64,000 bases of DNA from Sphingosinicella sp942492965 (GTDB lineage Bacteria; Pseudomonadota; Alphaproteobacteria; Sphingomonadales; Sphingomonadaceae). This document shows positions 45,614 to 54,538 of this stretch, piece by piece; position 1 is the stretch's first letter, and each line of letters starts with the position of its first letter. The notes under the pieces are model-generated. The model made no database searches, was not told the DNA's origin, and was given only the letters and a program-made list of their open reading frames with translations. The translations under genes and the position numbers were made by a program. The stretch covers positions 2,604,001 through 2,668,000 of the forward strand of contig OW818656.1 of NCBI GenBank assembly GCA_942492965.1, written 5' to 3'.

Positions 45614-46720
45614 TCAGATTGCCCCGATGTCGAATGCGTCCGCAAGGCCTTCCGCATCGCTTCTGATGCGCGTGGTGGACTGCGTCAGCGCCGCCAGATC
45701 GACCTCGCCCTGCACTTCGAGGTGCCGAACATAGAACGACCAGTGCCGATAGCCGAGGTATATGATGCCGAAGCCGAGCGTGAAGACGACGAGCGCGATG
45801 TTGCCGAGGATCAGCTTCACCCAGTCCATCGTGCGCGCGTTGAACGCGAAGCTGAGGTTCCCGAGCGTCATCTCTCCCACCACCTTGCGCATGAACACGG
45901 CATAGTAGGCGAGGCTGACGAGCGAGAAGAGGGCGTAAAAGCCGATCACGGCGATGAAGAACGTCCCCATCATGCCCGCCATGACCCGCGGATCGGGATT
46001 CGTGCCTGCCGTGAAGATTGTGCCCATGCCGAGCGCGAAGACGAGAATCCCCCACAGCACGGGTGTGGCATAGATAAGCAGATAGCGCCCCATCAGGCCT
46101 TGCACGGCGGGTCCGTCGCCGGTTTCGAACGCATGGGGGCCGAAGCTCATCTTGCCCCAGCGCTCCCGCCACAGCTTCACCATCGCCCACGGGACGAGGA
46201 GACCGAACGTCACGAACCCGATGATGTATTTCAGCATGGCCGAACCGGCATAGTTCCAGCCGCCGTCATCGCTGCCGCCGCGGATGCCGTGCCAGTAGGT
46301 GCGGCTCAGCCGGTAGCGCAGCGCCCGGAACAGGGCGAGCCCCGCGAGATAGAAGAGCGCCAGATAGAGACCGATGGCGAGGACGGACGCAAGCACGCTC
46401 TGACCGCGCAGGATCAACGCCTGCAGGCCGAACTGGAAGAACAGCAGGATCGGCACGAAGATCGCCATCACGATCAGGAAGCCGATGAACATCTCCTTGC
46501 CCGTGCCCGCCCATTCGAGCCGTTCGTCGATGAACTGCGTGCGGCTCCACAGATATTTGCGCTCGCGCGTCTTTGCCCAGAATCGGTAGATTCCCAGCGT
46601 GACGATGGTGAGCAGCAGGTTGGTGAGCGCAATCGGCAGGAATTCCTGCCAGCGGCCGTGGAAAGTAACACCATCGGCAAATTCGCCGGTTTTCATATCA
46701 ACCGGAGTCGTCTCGTCCAT
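45614..46720 (-). CDS. YjgN-family (DUF898) membrane protein
   Basis: 368 residues. The N-terminal soluble stretch contains FHGRWQEFLPIALTNL, and at least seven hydrophobic segments follow. DUF898 signatures are TLGIYRFWAKTRERKYLW and a later near-repeat, TLGFGIIYLGYRHWSFYVRHLE, so the protein has internal duplication. Function is not known. It heads the minus-strand run yjgN-M48-hydrolase-TPR and is divergent from thrS, with 165 bases between. Confidence 0.87.
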   Translation of the reverse strand: MDETTPVDMKTGEFADGVTFHGRWQEFLPIALTNLLLTIVTLGIYRFWAKTRERKYLWSRTQFIDERLEWAGTGKEMFIGFLIVMAIFVPILLFFQFGLQALILRGQSVLASVLAIGLYLALFYLAGLALFRALRYRLSRTYWHGIRGGSDDGGWNYAGSAMLKYIIGFVTFGLLVPWAMVKLWRERWGKMSFGPHAFETGDGPAVQGLMGRYLLIYATPVLWGILVFALGMGTIFTAGTNPDPRVMAGMMGTFFIAVIGFYALFSLVSLAYYAVFMRKVVGEMTLGNLSFAFNARTMDWVKLILGNIALVVFTLGFGIIYLGYRHWSFYVRHLEVQGEVDLAALTQSTTRIRSDAEGLADAFDIGAI

Positions 46721-46885
46721 GAATACAATCCCCCGTATTCGGAAATACTTGATATGCTGCGCTTATTATCAACGTGTGACAAGTGACTCCGCGCCGGGCC
46801 AAGCCGCAAAGCGCCTGTTGCCAGCATCGCCTTTGAAAAGGCATAAGCCCCGCGTCATTCAATCACGCAAAGTCCAGAAACAGCC

Positions 46886-48877
46886 ATGTCCGAAATGATC
46901 CGCCTTACCCTGCCCGATGGTTCCGTGCGCGAGATGCCGCGCGGGACGACGGGCGGCGATGTGGCGCGCGCGATAGGCCCGGGGCTTGCGAAGGCTGCGC
47001 TCGCCGCGAAGGTGGACGGCGAGGTGATCGACCTCGAACGGCCGATCGAGCAGGACGCGGCGCTGGCGCTGGTGACGGCGAAGGACGAGGCGGACGCGCT
47101 CGAACTCGTGCGCCATGACTTCGCGCACGTGCTCGCCGAGGCGGTGCAGAGCCTGTTTCCGGGCACGCAGATCACCTTCGGCCCCGCGACCGAGGATGGC
47201 TTCTACTACGATCTCGCCCCTGTGCGTCCCTTCACCGAGGAAGACCTTCCGGCGATCGAGGAGGAGATGCGCCGCATCATCCGCGCCGACCAGCCGCTGC
47301 GCCGCGATGTGTGGGACCGCGACGCGCTGATCGCGCGCTGGAATGAAATGGGCGAGACGTTCAAGGCGCAGTGGGCGGGGGAGCTGCCCGCGGGCGACGA
47401 GATCAGCGTCTACTGGTCGGGCGACAAATGGTTCGACATGTGCCGGGGGCCGCACCTCGCCTCCACCGGCAAGCTCGATCCTCAGGCGTTCAAGCTCACC
47501 CGTGTCTCGGGCGCCTACTGGCGCGGCGACCAGAAGAACGCGATGCTTTCGCGCATCTACGGCACCGCGTGGCTCAACAAGAAGCAGCTCGACGCGCACC
47601 TCCACATGCTGGAGGAGGCGGGCAAGCGCGACCACCGCAAGCTCGGCCAGGAGATGGACCTGTTCCACCTCCAGCAGGAGGCGCACGGCAGCGTCTTCTG
47701 GCATCCGAAGGGCTATCTCATCTGGCGGCAGCTTGAGGCGTACATGCGCCGCCGGCTTGACGCGGGCGGCTATGAAGAGGTGAAAACCCCCCAGATCATG
47801 GACGCGCGCCAGTGGGAGCAGTCCGGCCATTGGGGCAAGTACCGCGAGAACATGTTCGTCATCCCCGACGAGGTGCCGAACACCGAGGACGAAGGCCCGG
47901 TGATCTCGCAGGATGCCGACTGGATGGCGCTGAAGCCGATGAACTGCCCGGCGCACGTGCTGATCTTCCGCCAAGGCATCAAGAGCTACCGCGACCTCCC
48001 CATCCGCATGGCGGAGTTCGGCTGCTGCCACCGGAACGAGCCGCACGGCGCGCTGCACGGCATCATGCGCGTGCGCCAGTTCACGCAGGACGACGCGCAC
48101 ATCTTCGTGCGCGCCGACCAGCTCGTCAGCGAGGTCGCGAAGTTCGTCGACCTGCTCGACACGGTCTACAAGGATCTCGGCTTCGACAAGTACGCGATCA
48201 AGCTCGCGCTCCGCCCCGAAAAGCGTTTCGGCAGCGAGGAGATGTGGGACTGGTCGGAGCAGTCCATGCGCGACGCCGTCGCCGCCACCGGGCGCAACAC
48301 GCCGGAATTCGGCTGGGAAGAACTCCCGGGCGAGGGCGCTTTCTATGCGCCCAAGCTTGAGTTCCATCTGACGGACGCGATCGGCCGCACCTGGCAGGTC
48401 GGCACGATCCAGACCGATACCGTACTCCCGGAGCGGCTCGATGCGAGCTACGTGGGCGAGGACGGCGAACGCCACCGCCCGATCATGCTGCACCGCGCGA
48501 TCCTCGGCTCGTTCGAGCGCTTCATCGGCATCCTCATCGAGCATTACGCGGGCAAGTTCCCGCTCTGGCTCGCGCCTGTGCAGGCAGTGGTTGCGACGAT
48601 CGTGTCCGACGCGGACGGCTATGCCCACGACGTGGTCGAAAAGCTCCGCGCCGCCGGTCTCCGCGCAGAGGCGGACGCGCGCAACGAGAAGATCAACTAC
48701 AAGGTCCGCGAGCACAGCCTCGCCAAGGTTCCGCACCTGCTCGTCGTCGGCAAGCGCGAGGCGGAGGAGGGCACGGTCGCCATCCGCACGCTTGGAGAAG
48801 AGCGCCAGAAGGTGATGCCGCTCGGCGAGGCGATCGCATGGCTCCAGGCCGAGGCGACACCGCCTGATCTGCGTTAG
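46886..48877 (+). CDS. thrS: Threonyl-tRNA synthetase
   Basis: 663 residues. The domain order is TGS (1-65), the editing domain with HDFAHVLAEAVQSLFPG, a class II catalytic core with PKGYLIWRQLEAYMRR, zinc-site residues in the NCPAHVLIF region, and RIAEFGCCHRNE-like RMAEFGCCHRNEP. The C-terminal anticodon-binding domain ends LVVGKREAEEGTVAIRT. It charges tRNA-Thr and edits mischarged Ser. The upstream gap shows no obvious riboswitch. Confidence 0.97.
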   Translation: MSEMIRLTLPDGSVREMPRGTTGGDVARAIGPGLAKAALAAKVDGEVIDLERPIEQDAALALVTAKDEADALELVRHDFAHVLAEAVQSLFPGTQITFGPATEDGFYYDLAPVRPFTEEDLPAIEEEMRRIIRADQPLRRDVWDRDALIARWNEMGETFKAQWAGELPAGDEISVYWSGDKWFDMCRGPHLASTGKLDPQAFKLTRVSGAYWRGDQKNAMLSRIYGTAWLNKKQLDAHLHMLEEAGKRDHRKLGQEMDLFHLQQEAHGSVFWHPKGYLIWRQLEAYMRRRLDAGGYEEVKTPQIMDARQWEQSGHWGKYRENMFVIPDEVPNTEDEGPVISQDADWMALKPMNCPAHVLIFRQGIKSYRDLPIRMAEFGCCHRNEPHGALHGIMRVRQFTQDDAHIFVRADQLVSEVAKFVDLLDTVYKDLGFDKYAIKLALRPEKRFGSEEMWDWSEQSMRDAVAATGRNTPEFGWEELPGEGAFYAPKLEFHLTDAIGRTWQVGTIQTDTVLPERLDASYVGEDGERHRPIMLHRAILGSFERFIGILIEHYAGKFPLWLAPVQAVVATIVSDADGYAHDVVEKLRAAGLRAEADARNEKINYKVREHSLAKVPHLLVVGKREAEEGTVAIRTLGEERQKVMPLGEAIAWLQAEATPPDLR

Positions 48878-48895
48878 CGGCACGGCCGGGGCGCG

Positions 48896-49648
48896 ATGTT
48901 CGATGCGATCGGCCTGTCGCCGGAAGGCTTTGTCATTGCCGTCTTGATGACCTTCGGCGCTGCGTTCGTGCGCGGTGTTACCGGGTTCGGCATGGCGATC
49001 ATTCTCGTGCCGCTGCTCGGCCTCGTAATCGCGCCTGAGCAGGCCGTGGTCGCGGCGATCCTGCTGCAATTGCTGATCGGCCCTGTCGGCCTGCGCCGCG
49101 TGATCACGGACAGCGAGAAGGAGAGCGTTCTACCGATCTCGCTCACCGCCGTCGCGACGACGCCCCTCGGTCTGCTCGCGCTGACGACGATCCCGGCCGA
49201 TCAGGCGCGGCTGCTCATCGCGGTGATCGCCATCGGTGCCTTCGTCCTCGTCACCCTGCCGACGTCGGCGGCGGCGCGTCCGCCGGGCCGGATAGCAACC
49301 CTGCTCACGGGGAGCGCGGCCGGTCTGCTCGCAGGCTTCGCGGGTATGCCCGGCCCGCCGGTCGTGCCTTATTACATGCGCCGCAATCTGCCGCCCAGGT
49401 CCGCGCGGGCGTCCATGATCCTCGTGTTTTTCGCCACCGCGATCATGGGCAGCCTTGTGGCGGCGCTGCGCGGTCTTGCGACGCCGTCGCTGCTGGCGCT
49501 TTCAGCGGCATTGTTTTTGCCGATGCTGGCGGGCAACTGGCTCGGCGGGCAGCTGTTCGGCCGTGTCCCGGCGCGGCTGTGGCGCGTCGGTGTCGGGTTG
49601 GTTCTCGGAATCGCGGCAGCTTCGGCGCTTTTCCGTCTGGTTGCCTGA
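48896..49648 (+). CDS. TauE/SafE-family membrane permease
   Basis: 250 residues with about eight hydrophobic segments. The N-terminal VRGVTGFGMAIILVPLLGLV and the mid-protein GLLAGFAGMPGPPVVPYY are the two conserved half-repeats of the family. Relatives export sulfite, sulfoacetate or other organic acids, but the substrate here is unknown. It lies 18 bases after thrS and could be in the same transcript. Confidence 0.85.
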   Translation: MFDAIGLSPEGFVIAVLMTFGAAFVRGVTGFGMAIILVPLLGLVIAPEQAVVAAILLQLLIGPVGLRRVITDSEKESVLPISLTAVATTPLGLLALTTIPADQARLLIAVIAIGAFVLVTLPTSAAARPPGRIATLLTGSAAGLLAGFAGMPGPPVVPYYMRRNLPPRSARASMILVFFATAIMGSLVAALRGLATPSLLALSAALFLPMLAGNWLGGQLFGRVPARLWRVGVGLVLGIAAASALFRLVA

Positions 49649-49746
49649 CGGGCTTTACGAATAAATTTGTGTGGGACTGTTGCAGTGCTACCCCTTTCGC
49701 TAACGCGCGCAACACACTAAATAGCCACGCTTGAACCACGATTCAT

Positions 49747-49761
49747 GGAGAAACTGCTATT
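49747..49761 (+). promoter_or_regulatory. infC: Ribosome binding site and ATT start of infC
   Basis: GGAG at 49747-49750 is followed eight bases later by ATT at 49759-49761, in frame with infC. The rare AUU start is the known basis of IF-3 autoregulation in other bacteria, because IF-3 discriminates against it. A GTG further in (49789) has no ribosome binding site. Confidence 0.75.
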
Positions 49762-50307
49762 CGACCGCCTCTGACCCGGCGCCCCCCGGTGCCGCAAAAC
49801 TTTTCGGGCCCTCGCTACAACGAGTTCATCCAGTCCCCGAAAGTCCGTGTCATCGATCACGAAGGTGAAAACCTCGGTGTGATGCTCACAGCAGAAGCGA
49901 TTGAAGCGGCAGCCGAAGTCGGCCTCGACCTTGTCGAGGTTTCGCCCAATGCCGATCCGCCCGTCGCCAAGTTCCTCGACGTCGGCAAGTACAAGTACGA
50001 GGCGCAGAAAAAGGCGAACGCCGCCCGCAAGAACCAGAAGACGCAGGAGATCAAGGAGATCAAGATGCGTCCGAACATCGACGACCACGACTACGAAACC
50101 AAGATGAAGGCGGTTCAGCGCTTCATCGAGGAGGGCGACAAGGTCAAGATGACGCTGCGTTTCCGCGGCCGCGAGATGTCCCACCTCCAGCTCGGCATGA
50201 AGCTGCTTGAGCGCGTGCAACTGGATGCGGCCGAATACGCAAAGGTCGAGCAGCATCCGAAGCTCGAAGGCCGCCAGATGCTGATGGTGATCGCGCCCAA
50301 GCTGTAA
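49759..50307 (+). CDS. infC: Translation initiation factor IF-3
   Basis: 182 residues from the ATT start. IF-3 binds the 30S subunit, prevents early 50S joining and enforces start-codon choice. The N-domain has SGPRYNEFIQSPKVRVID and GENLGVMLTAEA; the C-domain has KYEAQKKANAARKNQK, EIKEIKMRPNIDDHDYETK and GREMSHLQLG. An N-terminal leader (IRPPLTRRPPVP) precedes the core. In many bacteria infC lies near thrS; here one gene intervenes. A hairpin follows the stop by five bases. Confidence 0.95.
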   Translation: MRPPLTRRPPVPQNFSGPRYNEFIQSPKVRVIDHEGENLGVMLTAEAIEAAAEVGLDLVEVSPNADPPVAKFLDVGKYKYEAQKKANAARKNQKTQEIKEIKMRPNIDDHDYETKMKAVQRFIEEGDKVKMTLRFRGREMSHLQLGMKLLERVQLDAAEYAKVEQHPKLEGRQMLMVIAPKL

Positions 50308-50312
50308 GGGCT

Positions 50313-50336
50313 GCCCCCTCCTTCAGGGGAGGGGGC
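50313..50336. terminator. Bidirectional hairpin between infC and the reductase gene
   Basis: A nine-base perfect stem GCCCCCTCC (50313-50321) with GGAGGGGGC (50328-50336) closes a six-base loop. It lies between convergent genes and can act for both strands, though the U-run is missing. It belongs to the same C/G-rich type as the repeats at 10075 and 38333. Confidence 0.6.
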
Positions 50337-50345
50337 GCTCTCCTG

Positions 50346-51437
50346 TCAGGCTGCGGCCTGCGCCTGTTCCCACGTCGGATAGTCGGTGTAGCCCTCGGTG
50401 CCGTTCGTGTACCAGAGCTTGTAGTCTTCGGTCGCGAGCGGATGCCTGTCCTTGATGCGTAGCGGCAGGTCGGGGTTCGCGATGAACGGACGACCGAAGG
50501 CGACGGCGTCGGCCTTGCCGCTCTCGACGATCTCCGCCGCCATCGCGGGCGTGATGTCGTTGTTCAGCACCAGCGGACCGTCGTAGAGCCGCCGGAACGA
50601 CGGCGATACGAGCGGCACGTCCGATTTTCCGAACGTGCCTTCGGGCCGCTGCTCGCGGAGTTCCACGAAGGCGAGCCCGCGTCCAGCAAGCTGCCGCGCG
50701 ACGATGTCGAACAGCGTGGCCGGGTCGCTGTCGTCGGTGCCCTGCGTCTCGCCGTTCGGCGAAAAGCGGATCGCCGTGCGGTCGGCGCCGATCTCGGCGA
50801 TCACCGCGTCCAGCACCTCGTTCAGGAAGCGCGTCCGGTTTTCCGGGCTGCCGCCGTATTCGTCCTCGCGCGTATTGGAATTGTCGCGCAGGAACTGGTC
50901 GATCAGGTATCCGTTCGCGCCGTGGAGCTGGATACCGTCGAACCCGGCGCGGATCGCGTTGCGGGCGGCGGCGGCATAATCGGAAACGATACCGGCGATC
51001 TCGTCCTTCGTCAGGACGTGCGGGACGACATAGTCCTTCTTGCCCTCATAGGTGTGGGCATAGTGCGGTGCCTGGATCGCGCTTGATGAAACCGGCTGCA
51101 TGCCGCTCACCGAGGGGTGAACGAGACGGCCCATGTGCCAGAGCTGGGAGACGATCTTGCTGCCCGCCGCGTGCACGGCCGCCGTCACCGGCTTCCACGC
51201 TTCGATCTGCGCATCCGACCAGATGCCCGGCGCGTTCGGCCAGCCGAGTCCCTGCCGGGAAATGCCGGTCGCTTCGGAAATGATGAGGCCGGCGCCTGAG
51301 CGCTGGGCGTAGTAATCCTTCACGAACGCCTGCGGGACGCCGTCGCGGTCGGCGCGCGCGCGGGTGAGCGGCGCCATCAGAATACGGTTGTCGGCGCTGA
51401 TGGCGCCGAACTGAACGGGGTCGAAGAGTGTCGGCAT
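50346..51437 (-). CDS. Old yellow enzyme-family alkene reductase
   Basis: 363 residues, FMN-dependent. Family features are LFDPVQFGAISADNRILMAPLTRARA, QLWHMGRLVHP, QLHGANGYLIDQFLRD (substrate His/Asn) and ADAVAFGRPFIANPDLP (FMN phosphate binding). Relatives (NemA, XenB) reduce activated C=C bonds, nitrate esters and nitroaromatics with NADPH. I chose ATG 51437 because AGGAAGG lies six bases before it; the longer in-frame extension runs into the divergent transporter. Confidence 0.93.
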   Translation of the reverse strand: MPTLFDPVQFGAISADNRILMAPLTRARADRDGVPQAFVKDYYAQRSGAGLIISEATGISRQGLGWPNAPGIWSDAQIEAWKPVTAAVHAAGSKIVSQLWHMGRLVHPSVSGMQPVSSSAIQAPHYAHTYEGKKDYVVPHVLTKDEIAGIVSDYAAAARNAIRAGFDGIQLHGANGYLIDQFLRDNSNTREDEYGGSPENRTRFLNEVLDAVIAEIGADRTAIRFSPNGETQGTDDSDPATLFDIVARQLAGRGLAFVELREQRPEGTFGKSDVPLVSPSFRRLYDGPLVLNNDITPAMAAEIVESGKADAVAFGRPFIANPDLPLRIKDRHPLATEDYKLWYTNGTEGYTDYPTWEQAQAAA

Positions 51438-51522
51438 CACGAACCTTCCTGTTGTGTCCATCCCGCCGCAACGTGGGAACGCGGGATGGCGGCGACAAAC
51501 AAGATTAGGTATTGCCGCGCCA

Positions 51523-52416
51523 ATGAAAACTCCCCGCTTCGTTTTCCCGCTGTTTCTGACAGGCAGTGCCATGCTCTCGGCGGGGCCGCTCCTTGTGCGC
51601 CTTGCCGACGTGGGTGTGGTCCAGTCCGCGTTCTGGCGGCTGGCACTTGCCGTGCCGCTGCTCTATGGGCTCGCCCGCCTTGCGGACCGGCAGGCGCCGC
51701 TATTGCCGCCGCGCCAGAGCCTGCCGTGGCTGCTCCTCGCCGGTTTCTTCTTCGCGGCAGACCTTGTCGCGTGGCATCTCGGCATCGGCTACACGGTGCT
51801 CGCGAACGCCACGATCATCGCGAACAGCGCGGCGTTCCTGTTCCCGATCTGGGGTTATTTCGTCATGCGCCGCTGGCCGACTCCCATGGCTGCGCTTGCG
51901 CTGGTGATGGCGGCAATCGGGATCGCGCTTCTGATGGGTCAGTCGGCGAGCCTGTCCGCCGATCATCTTCTCGGCGATCTGCTCTGTTTCGTCGCGGCGG
52001 TCTTCTACACGGCCTATCTCGTCGTCATCGACCGGGCGCGCGGCGGTCTTTCAGCGATGGCGACGCTCGCTCCGGTGACGCTCGCGGGGGCGCTGTTCAT
52101 GCTCCCGCTGGCGTTGCTGGCGCCGGGCGCGTTCTGGCCTCAGGACTGGGTGCCCGTGATCCTGCTCGCGCTCGGCAGTCAGGTGATCGGGCAGGGGCTC
52201 ATCGTTTACGCGCTGCCTCACCTGCCACCGCTCGCGAGCGGTATCGGACTGCTGATCCAGCCCGTGTTCGCGGCGGTGTTCGGCTATGTCTGGTTTGCGG
52301 AGGTTTTGACGCCGGTTGCCGCGACGGGTGTCGCGATCCTGTTCGCGGCGATCATGCTCGTCCGGCGACCGAGCGCGGCGCGGCCACCCGTCGAGAAGCG
52401 TGTGCCGCCCTCCTGA
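51523..52416 (+). CDS. EamA-family (DMT superfamily) transporter
   Basis: 297 residues with ten hydrophobic segments arranged as two EamA repeats. Motifs include SAGPLLVRLADVGVVQSAFWR in the first repeat and GSQVIGQGLIVYAL near the end of the second. Relatives export amino acids, metabolites or drugs, but the substrate cannot be told. I chose ATG 51523, as the first membrane segment starts nearby. It is divergent from the reductase gene, with 85 bases shared for promoters. Confidence 0.87.
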   Translation: MKTPRFVFPLFLTGSAMLSAGPLLVRLADVGVVQSAFWRLALAVPLLYGLARLADRQAPLLPPRQSLPWLLLAGFFFAADLVAWHLGIGYTVLANATIIANSAAFLFPIWGYFVMRRWPTPMAALALVMAAIGIALLMGQSASLSADHLLGDLLCFVAAVFYTAYLVVIDRARGGLSAMATLAPVTLAGALFMLPLALLAPGAFWPQDWVPVILLALGSQVIGQGLIVYALPHLPPLASGIGLLIQPVFAAVFGYVWFAEVLTPVAATGVAILFAAIMLVRRPSAARPPVEKRVPPS

Positions 52417-52423
52417 TTTGGCG

Positions 52424-52897
52424 CTACCCGGCCATCGCCGAAGCGGCGTCCCTGATCTCGTCCTCGCTCATCGCCTTGATGTTCGACGTGAACATCCATG
52501 TGTAGCCCGAAGGGTCGGTGAAGACGACCCGGCGCTCGCCATAGAACTGGTCGGCGGGTTCCTCGGCCATGATGCCGCCGGCTTCCAGCGCCTGGTTGGT
52601 GAAGGCATCGACATCGTCGACATAGACGCAGAAGCTGACCGGCGAATGGTCGAGCGCTTCGGAGCGCGGGCTGCGGATGGGGCTGCCGCCGGTGCCCTCG
52701 GGCGCGCACATGAAGAGCAGCTGGCCTTTGTAGCGGAACTCGGCGTGGATCGGCATATGGCCGGGACCGTCAAGCACCAGTCCCAGCTCGAAGCCGAACA
52801 CTTTCTCGTAGTAGCGGCGATTGTCCACCCAATCAGTGAGTACCAGATAGGGGGTCAGCCACGGCGCATCCTGCGGCTTCGGGTTGAATCGGGTCAT
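52424..52897 (-). CDS. VOC-family (glyoxalase-like) protein
   Basis: 157 residues. Two beta-alpha-beta-beta-beta units are evident: LTPYLVLTDWVDNRRYYEKVFGFEL in the first, and SFCVYVDDVDAFTNQALEAGG with FTDPSGYTWMF in the second. The pattern matches the PhnB-like branch. Family members act on varied substrates or bind them; some give resistance to antibiotics, so no reaction is assigned. I chose ATG 52897 as the fold begins soon after. Confidence 0.85.
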   Translation of the reverse strand: MTRFNPKPQDAPWLTPYLVLTDWVDNRRYYEKVFGFELGLVLDGPGHMPIHAEFRYKGQLLFMCAPEGTGGSPIRSPRSEALDHSPVSFCVYVDDVDAFTNQALEAGGIMAEEPADQFYGERRVVFTDPSGYTWMFTSNIKAMSEDEIRDAASAMAG

Positions 52898-52963
52898 CGC
52901 TGGCTCCGGCGTTTGATCTGACCCGCATCCTTGCACCGCCTTTGTGACGGATACGCGACACGC

Positions 52964-52998
52964 AAAAAGAAGCGCCCGCCGGTTGGTCCGACGGGCGC
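52964..52998 (-). terminator. Intrinsic terminator of aceA
   Basis: On the minus strand an 11-base stem with one mismatch (arms at 52988-52998 and 52972-52982, core GGGCGC) is followed by a U-run from the A-tract at 52964-52968. It lies 31 bases after the aceA stop. Confidence 0.85.
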
Positions 52999-53028
52999 CT
53001 CGTCACCCTCCCCGGTGATTGGGTGGAC

Positions 53029-54321
53029 TTATGCCGCGTCTTTCTTGAACTGGTCGGCTTCGGTCGATTCGGCGAGCGCCGTGGTCGAGCTTTCGCCGCC
53101 CGCGAGCGTCGTCGCGACCATGTCGAAATAGCCGGTGCCGACTTCGCGCTGGTGGCGTGTCGCGGTGTAGCCGTTGGCTTCGGCTGCGAACTCGGCCTGC
53201 TGCAGCTCGGAGTACGCCGCCATGCCGCGATCCTTATAGCCGCGCGCCAGCTCGTACATGCCGAAGTTCAGCTGGTGGAAACCGGCCAGCGTCACGAACT
53301 GGTACTTGTAGCCCATCGCGCCCAGCTCACGCTGGTACTTGGCGATCGTGTCCTTATCGAGGTTCTTTTCCCAGTTGAAGCTAGGCGAGCAGTTGTACGC
53401 TAGCATCTTGTTCGGGAATGCCTTCTTGATCGCTTCGGCGAAGCGGCGCGCGTCGTCGAGGTTGGGGACCGAAGTTTCCCACCACAGGAGGTCAGCGTGC
53501 TCGGCGAAGGCGAGACCGCGCTTGATGCAATGATCGACACCGGTGCCGTCCTTCAGGCGGAAGAAGCCCTCGGGCGTGCGCTCGCCGGTCAGGAACTCGC
53601 GGTCGCGCTCGTCGATGTCGCTGGTGATGAGCTTGGCGCTCTCCGCGTCCGTGCGGGCGCAGATCACGGTCGGCACGCCGCAGACGTCGGCGGCGAGGCG
53701 CGCGGCGTCGAGGTTGCGGATGTGCGCCTGCGTCGGGATCAGCACCTTGCCGCCAAGGTGGCCGCACTTCTTTTCAGAGGCGAGCTGGTCTTCGTAGTGA
53801 ACGCCCGAGGCGCCCGCCGCGATGTACGCCTTCATGATCTCGAAGCAGTTCAGCGGCCCGCCGAAGCCGGCCTCGGCGTCGGCGACGATCGGCGCGAACC
53901 AGTCACGCTTGGCGCCGCCTTCGGAATGCTCGATCTGGTCGGCGCGCATCAGCGCGTTGTTGATCTTGCGGGCAAGCTCGGGGCCGGCGTTCGCGGGGTA
54001 GAGCGACTGGTCGGGGTACATCGCGCCCGCCGTGTTGGCGTCGGCGGCGACCTGCCAGCCCGAAAGGTAGATGGCCTTCAGACCCGCGCGCACCATCTGC
54101 ATCGCCTGGTTGCCCGAAAGCGCCCCCAGCGAATTGATGTAGGGCTCAGTCTTCAGCAGTTCCCACAGCTTGTTCGCGCCGCGCTCGGCGAGCGTGTAGG
54201 CGATCGGGAACGAGCCGCGCAGGCGCTCGACGTCGGCGGGCGTGTAGGGGCGCTTGATGCCGTCGAAGCGGCCGGCGGGGGCTGAAGGGATCAGCGATTC
54301 GAAGGTCGGCTGGGCGCTCAT
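53029..54321 (-). CDS. aceA: Isocitrate lyase
   Basis: 430 residues. Isocitrate lyase cleaves isocitrate to glyoxylate and succinate in the glyoxylate shunt, needed for growth on acetate or fatty acids. The active-site signature KKCGH (184-188; catalytic Cys 186) is intact, and the metal/substrate motifs SGWQVAADAN and PIVADAEAGFGG are present. I chose ATG 54321 because GGAG lies upstream at nine-base spacing; ATG 54345 lacks one. No malate synthase gene is in the window. It is divergent from the regulator at 54539. Confidence 0.97.
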   Translation of the reverse strand: MSAQPTFESLIPSAPAGRFDGIKRPYTPADVERLRGSFPIAYTLAERGANKLWELLKTEPYINSLGALSGNQAMQMVRAGLKAIYLSGWQVAADANTAGAMYPDQSLYPANAGPELARKINNALMRADQIEHSEGGAKRDWFAPIVADAEAGFGGPLNCFEIMKAYIAAGASGVHYEDQLASEKKCGHLGGKVLIPTQAHIRNLDAARLAADVCGVPTVICARTDAESAKLITSDIDERDREFLTGERTPEGFFRLKDGTGVDHCIKRGLAFAEHADLLWWETSVPNLDDARRFAEAIKKAFPNKMLAYNCSPSFNWEKNLDKDTIAKYQRELGAMGYKYQFVTLAGFHQLNFGMYELARGYKDRGMAAYSELQQAEFAAEANGYTATRHQREVGTGYFDMVATTLAGGESSTTALAESTEADQFKKDAA

Positions 54322-54412
54322 CGTGTATGACTCCGTGTTAACCATTCACAGTCTTTTTACATTGCAGTGCGGAAACGGGGCTTCAAATCGAACCCATCCG
54401 AATCGCAGTGCC

Positions 54413-54461
54413 TTGCAAATCTGCTATTGAAGCCATGTCTCGTTTCTCGTACTCGCTTCAA
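54413..54461. promoter_or_regulatory. Candidate operator sites between aceA and the ScfR-type regulator
   Basis: The 217-base divergent gap is AT-rich relative to its flanks. It contains TTGCAA at 54413-54418, matching the core of the RamB operator described in actinobacteria, and a seven-base dyad TTGAAGC (54427-54433) with GCTTCAA (54455-54461). Either could be the site for the adjacent regulator. The sequence features are seen; binding is inferred. Confidence 0.4.
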
Positions 54462-54538
54462 GGGAATCGTGTAAAAAACGTGTGTAAGTGTCTGTAAATT
54501 TCGTGTTTCAAATGTAAAAAAGTAAAAGAGACACACAA

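Noticed and set aside
46721..46885. T-box or other riboswitch upstream of thrS
   Set aside because: No T-box sequence or stable multi-stem leader was evident, and T-boxes are rare outside Gram-positive bacteria.
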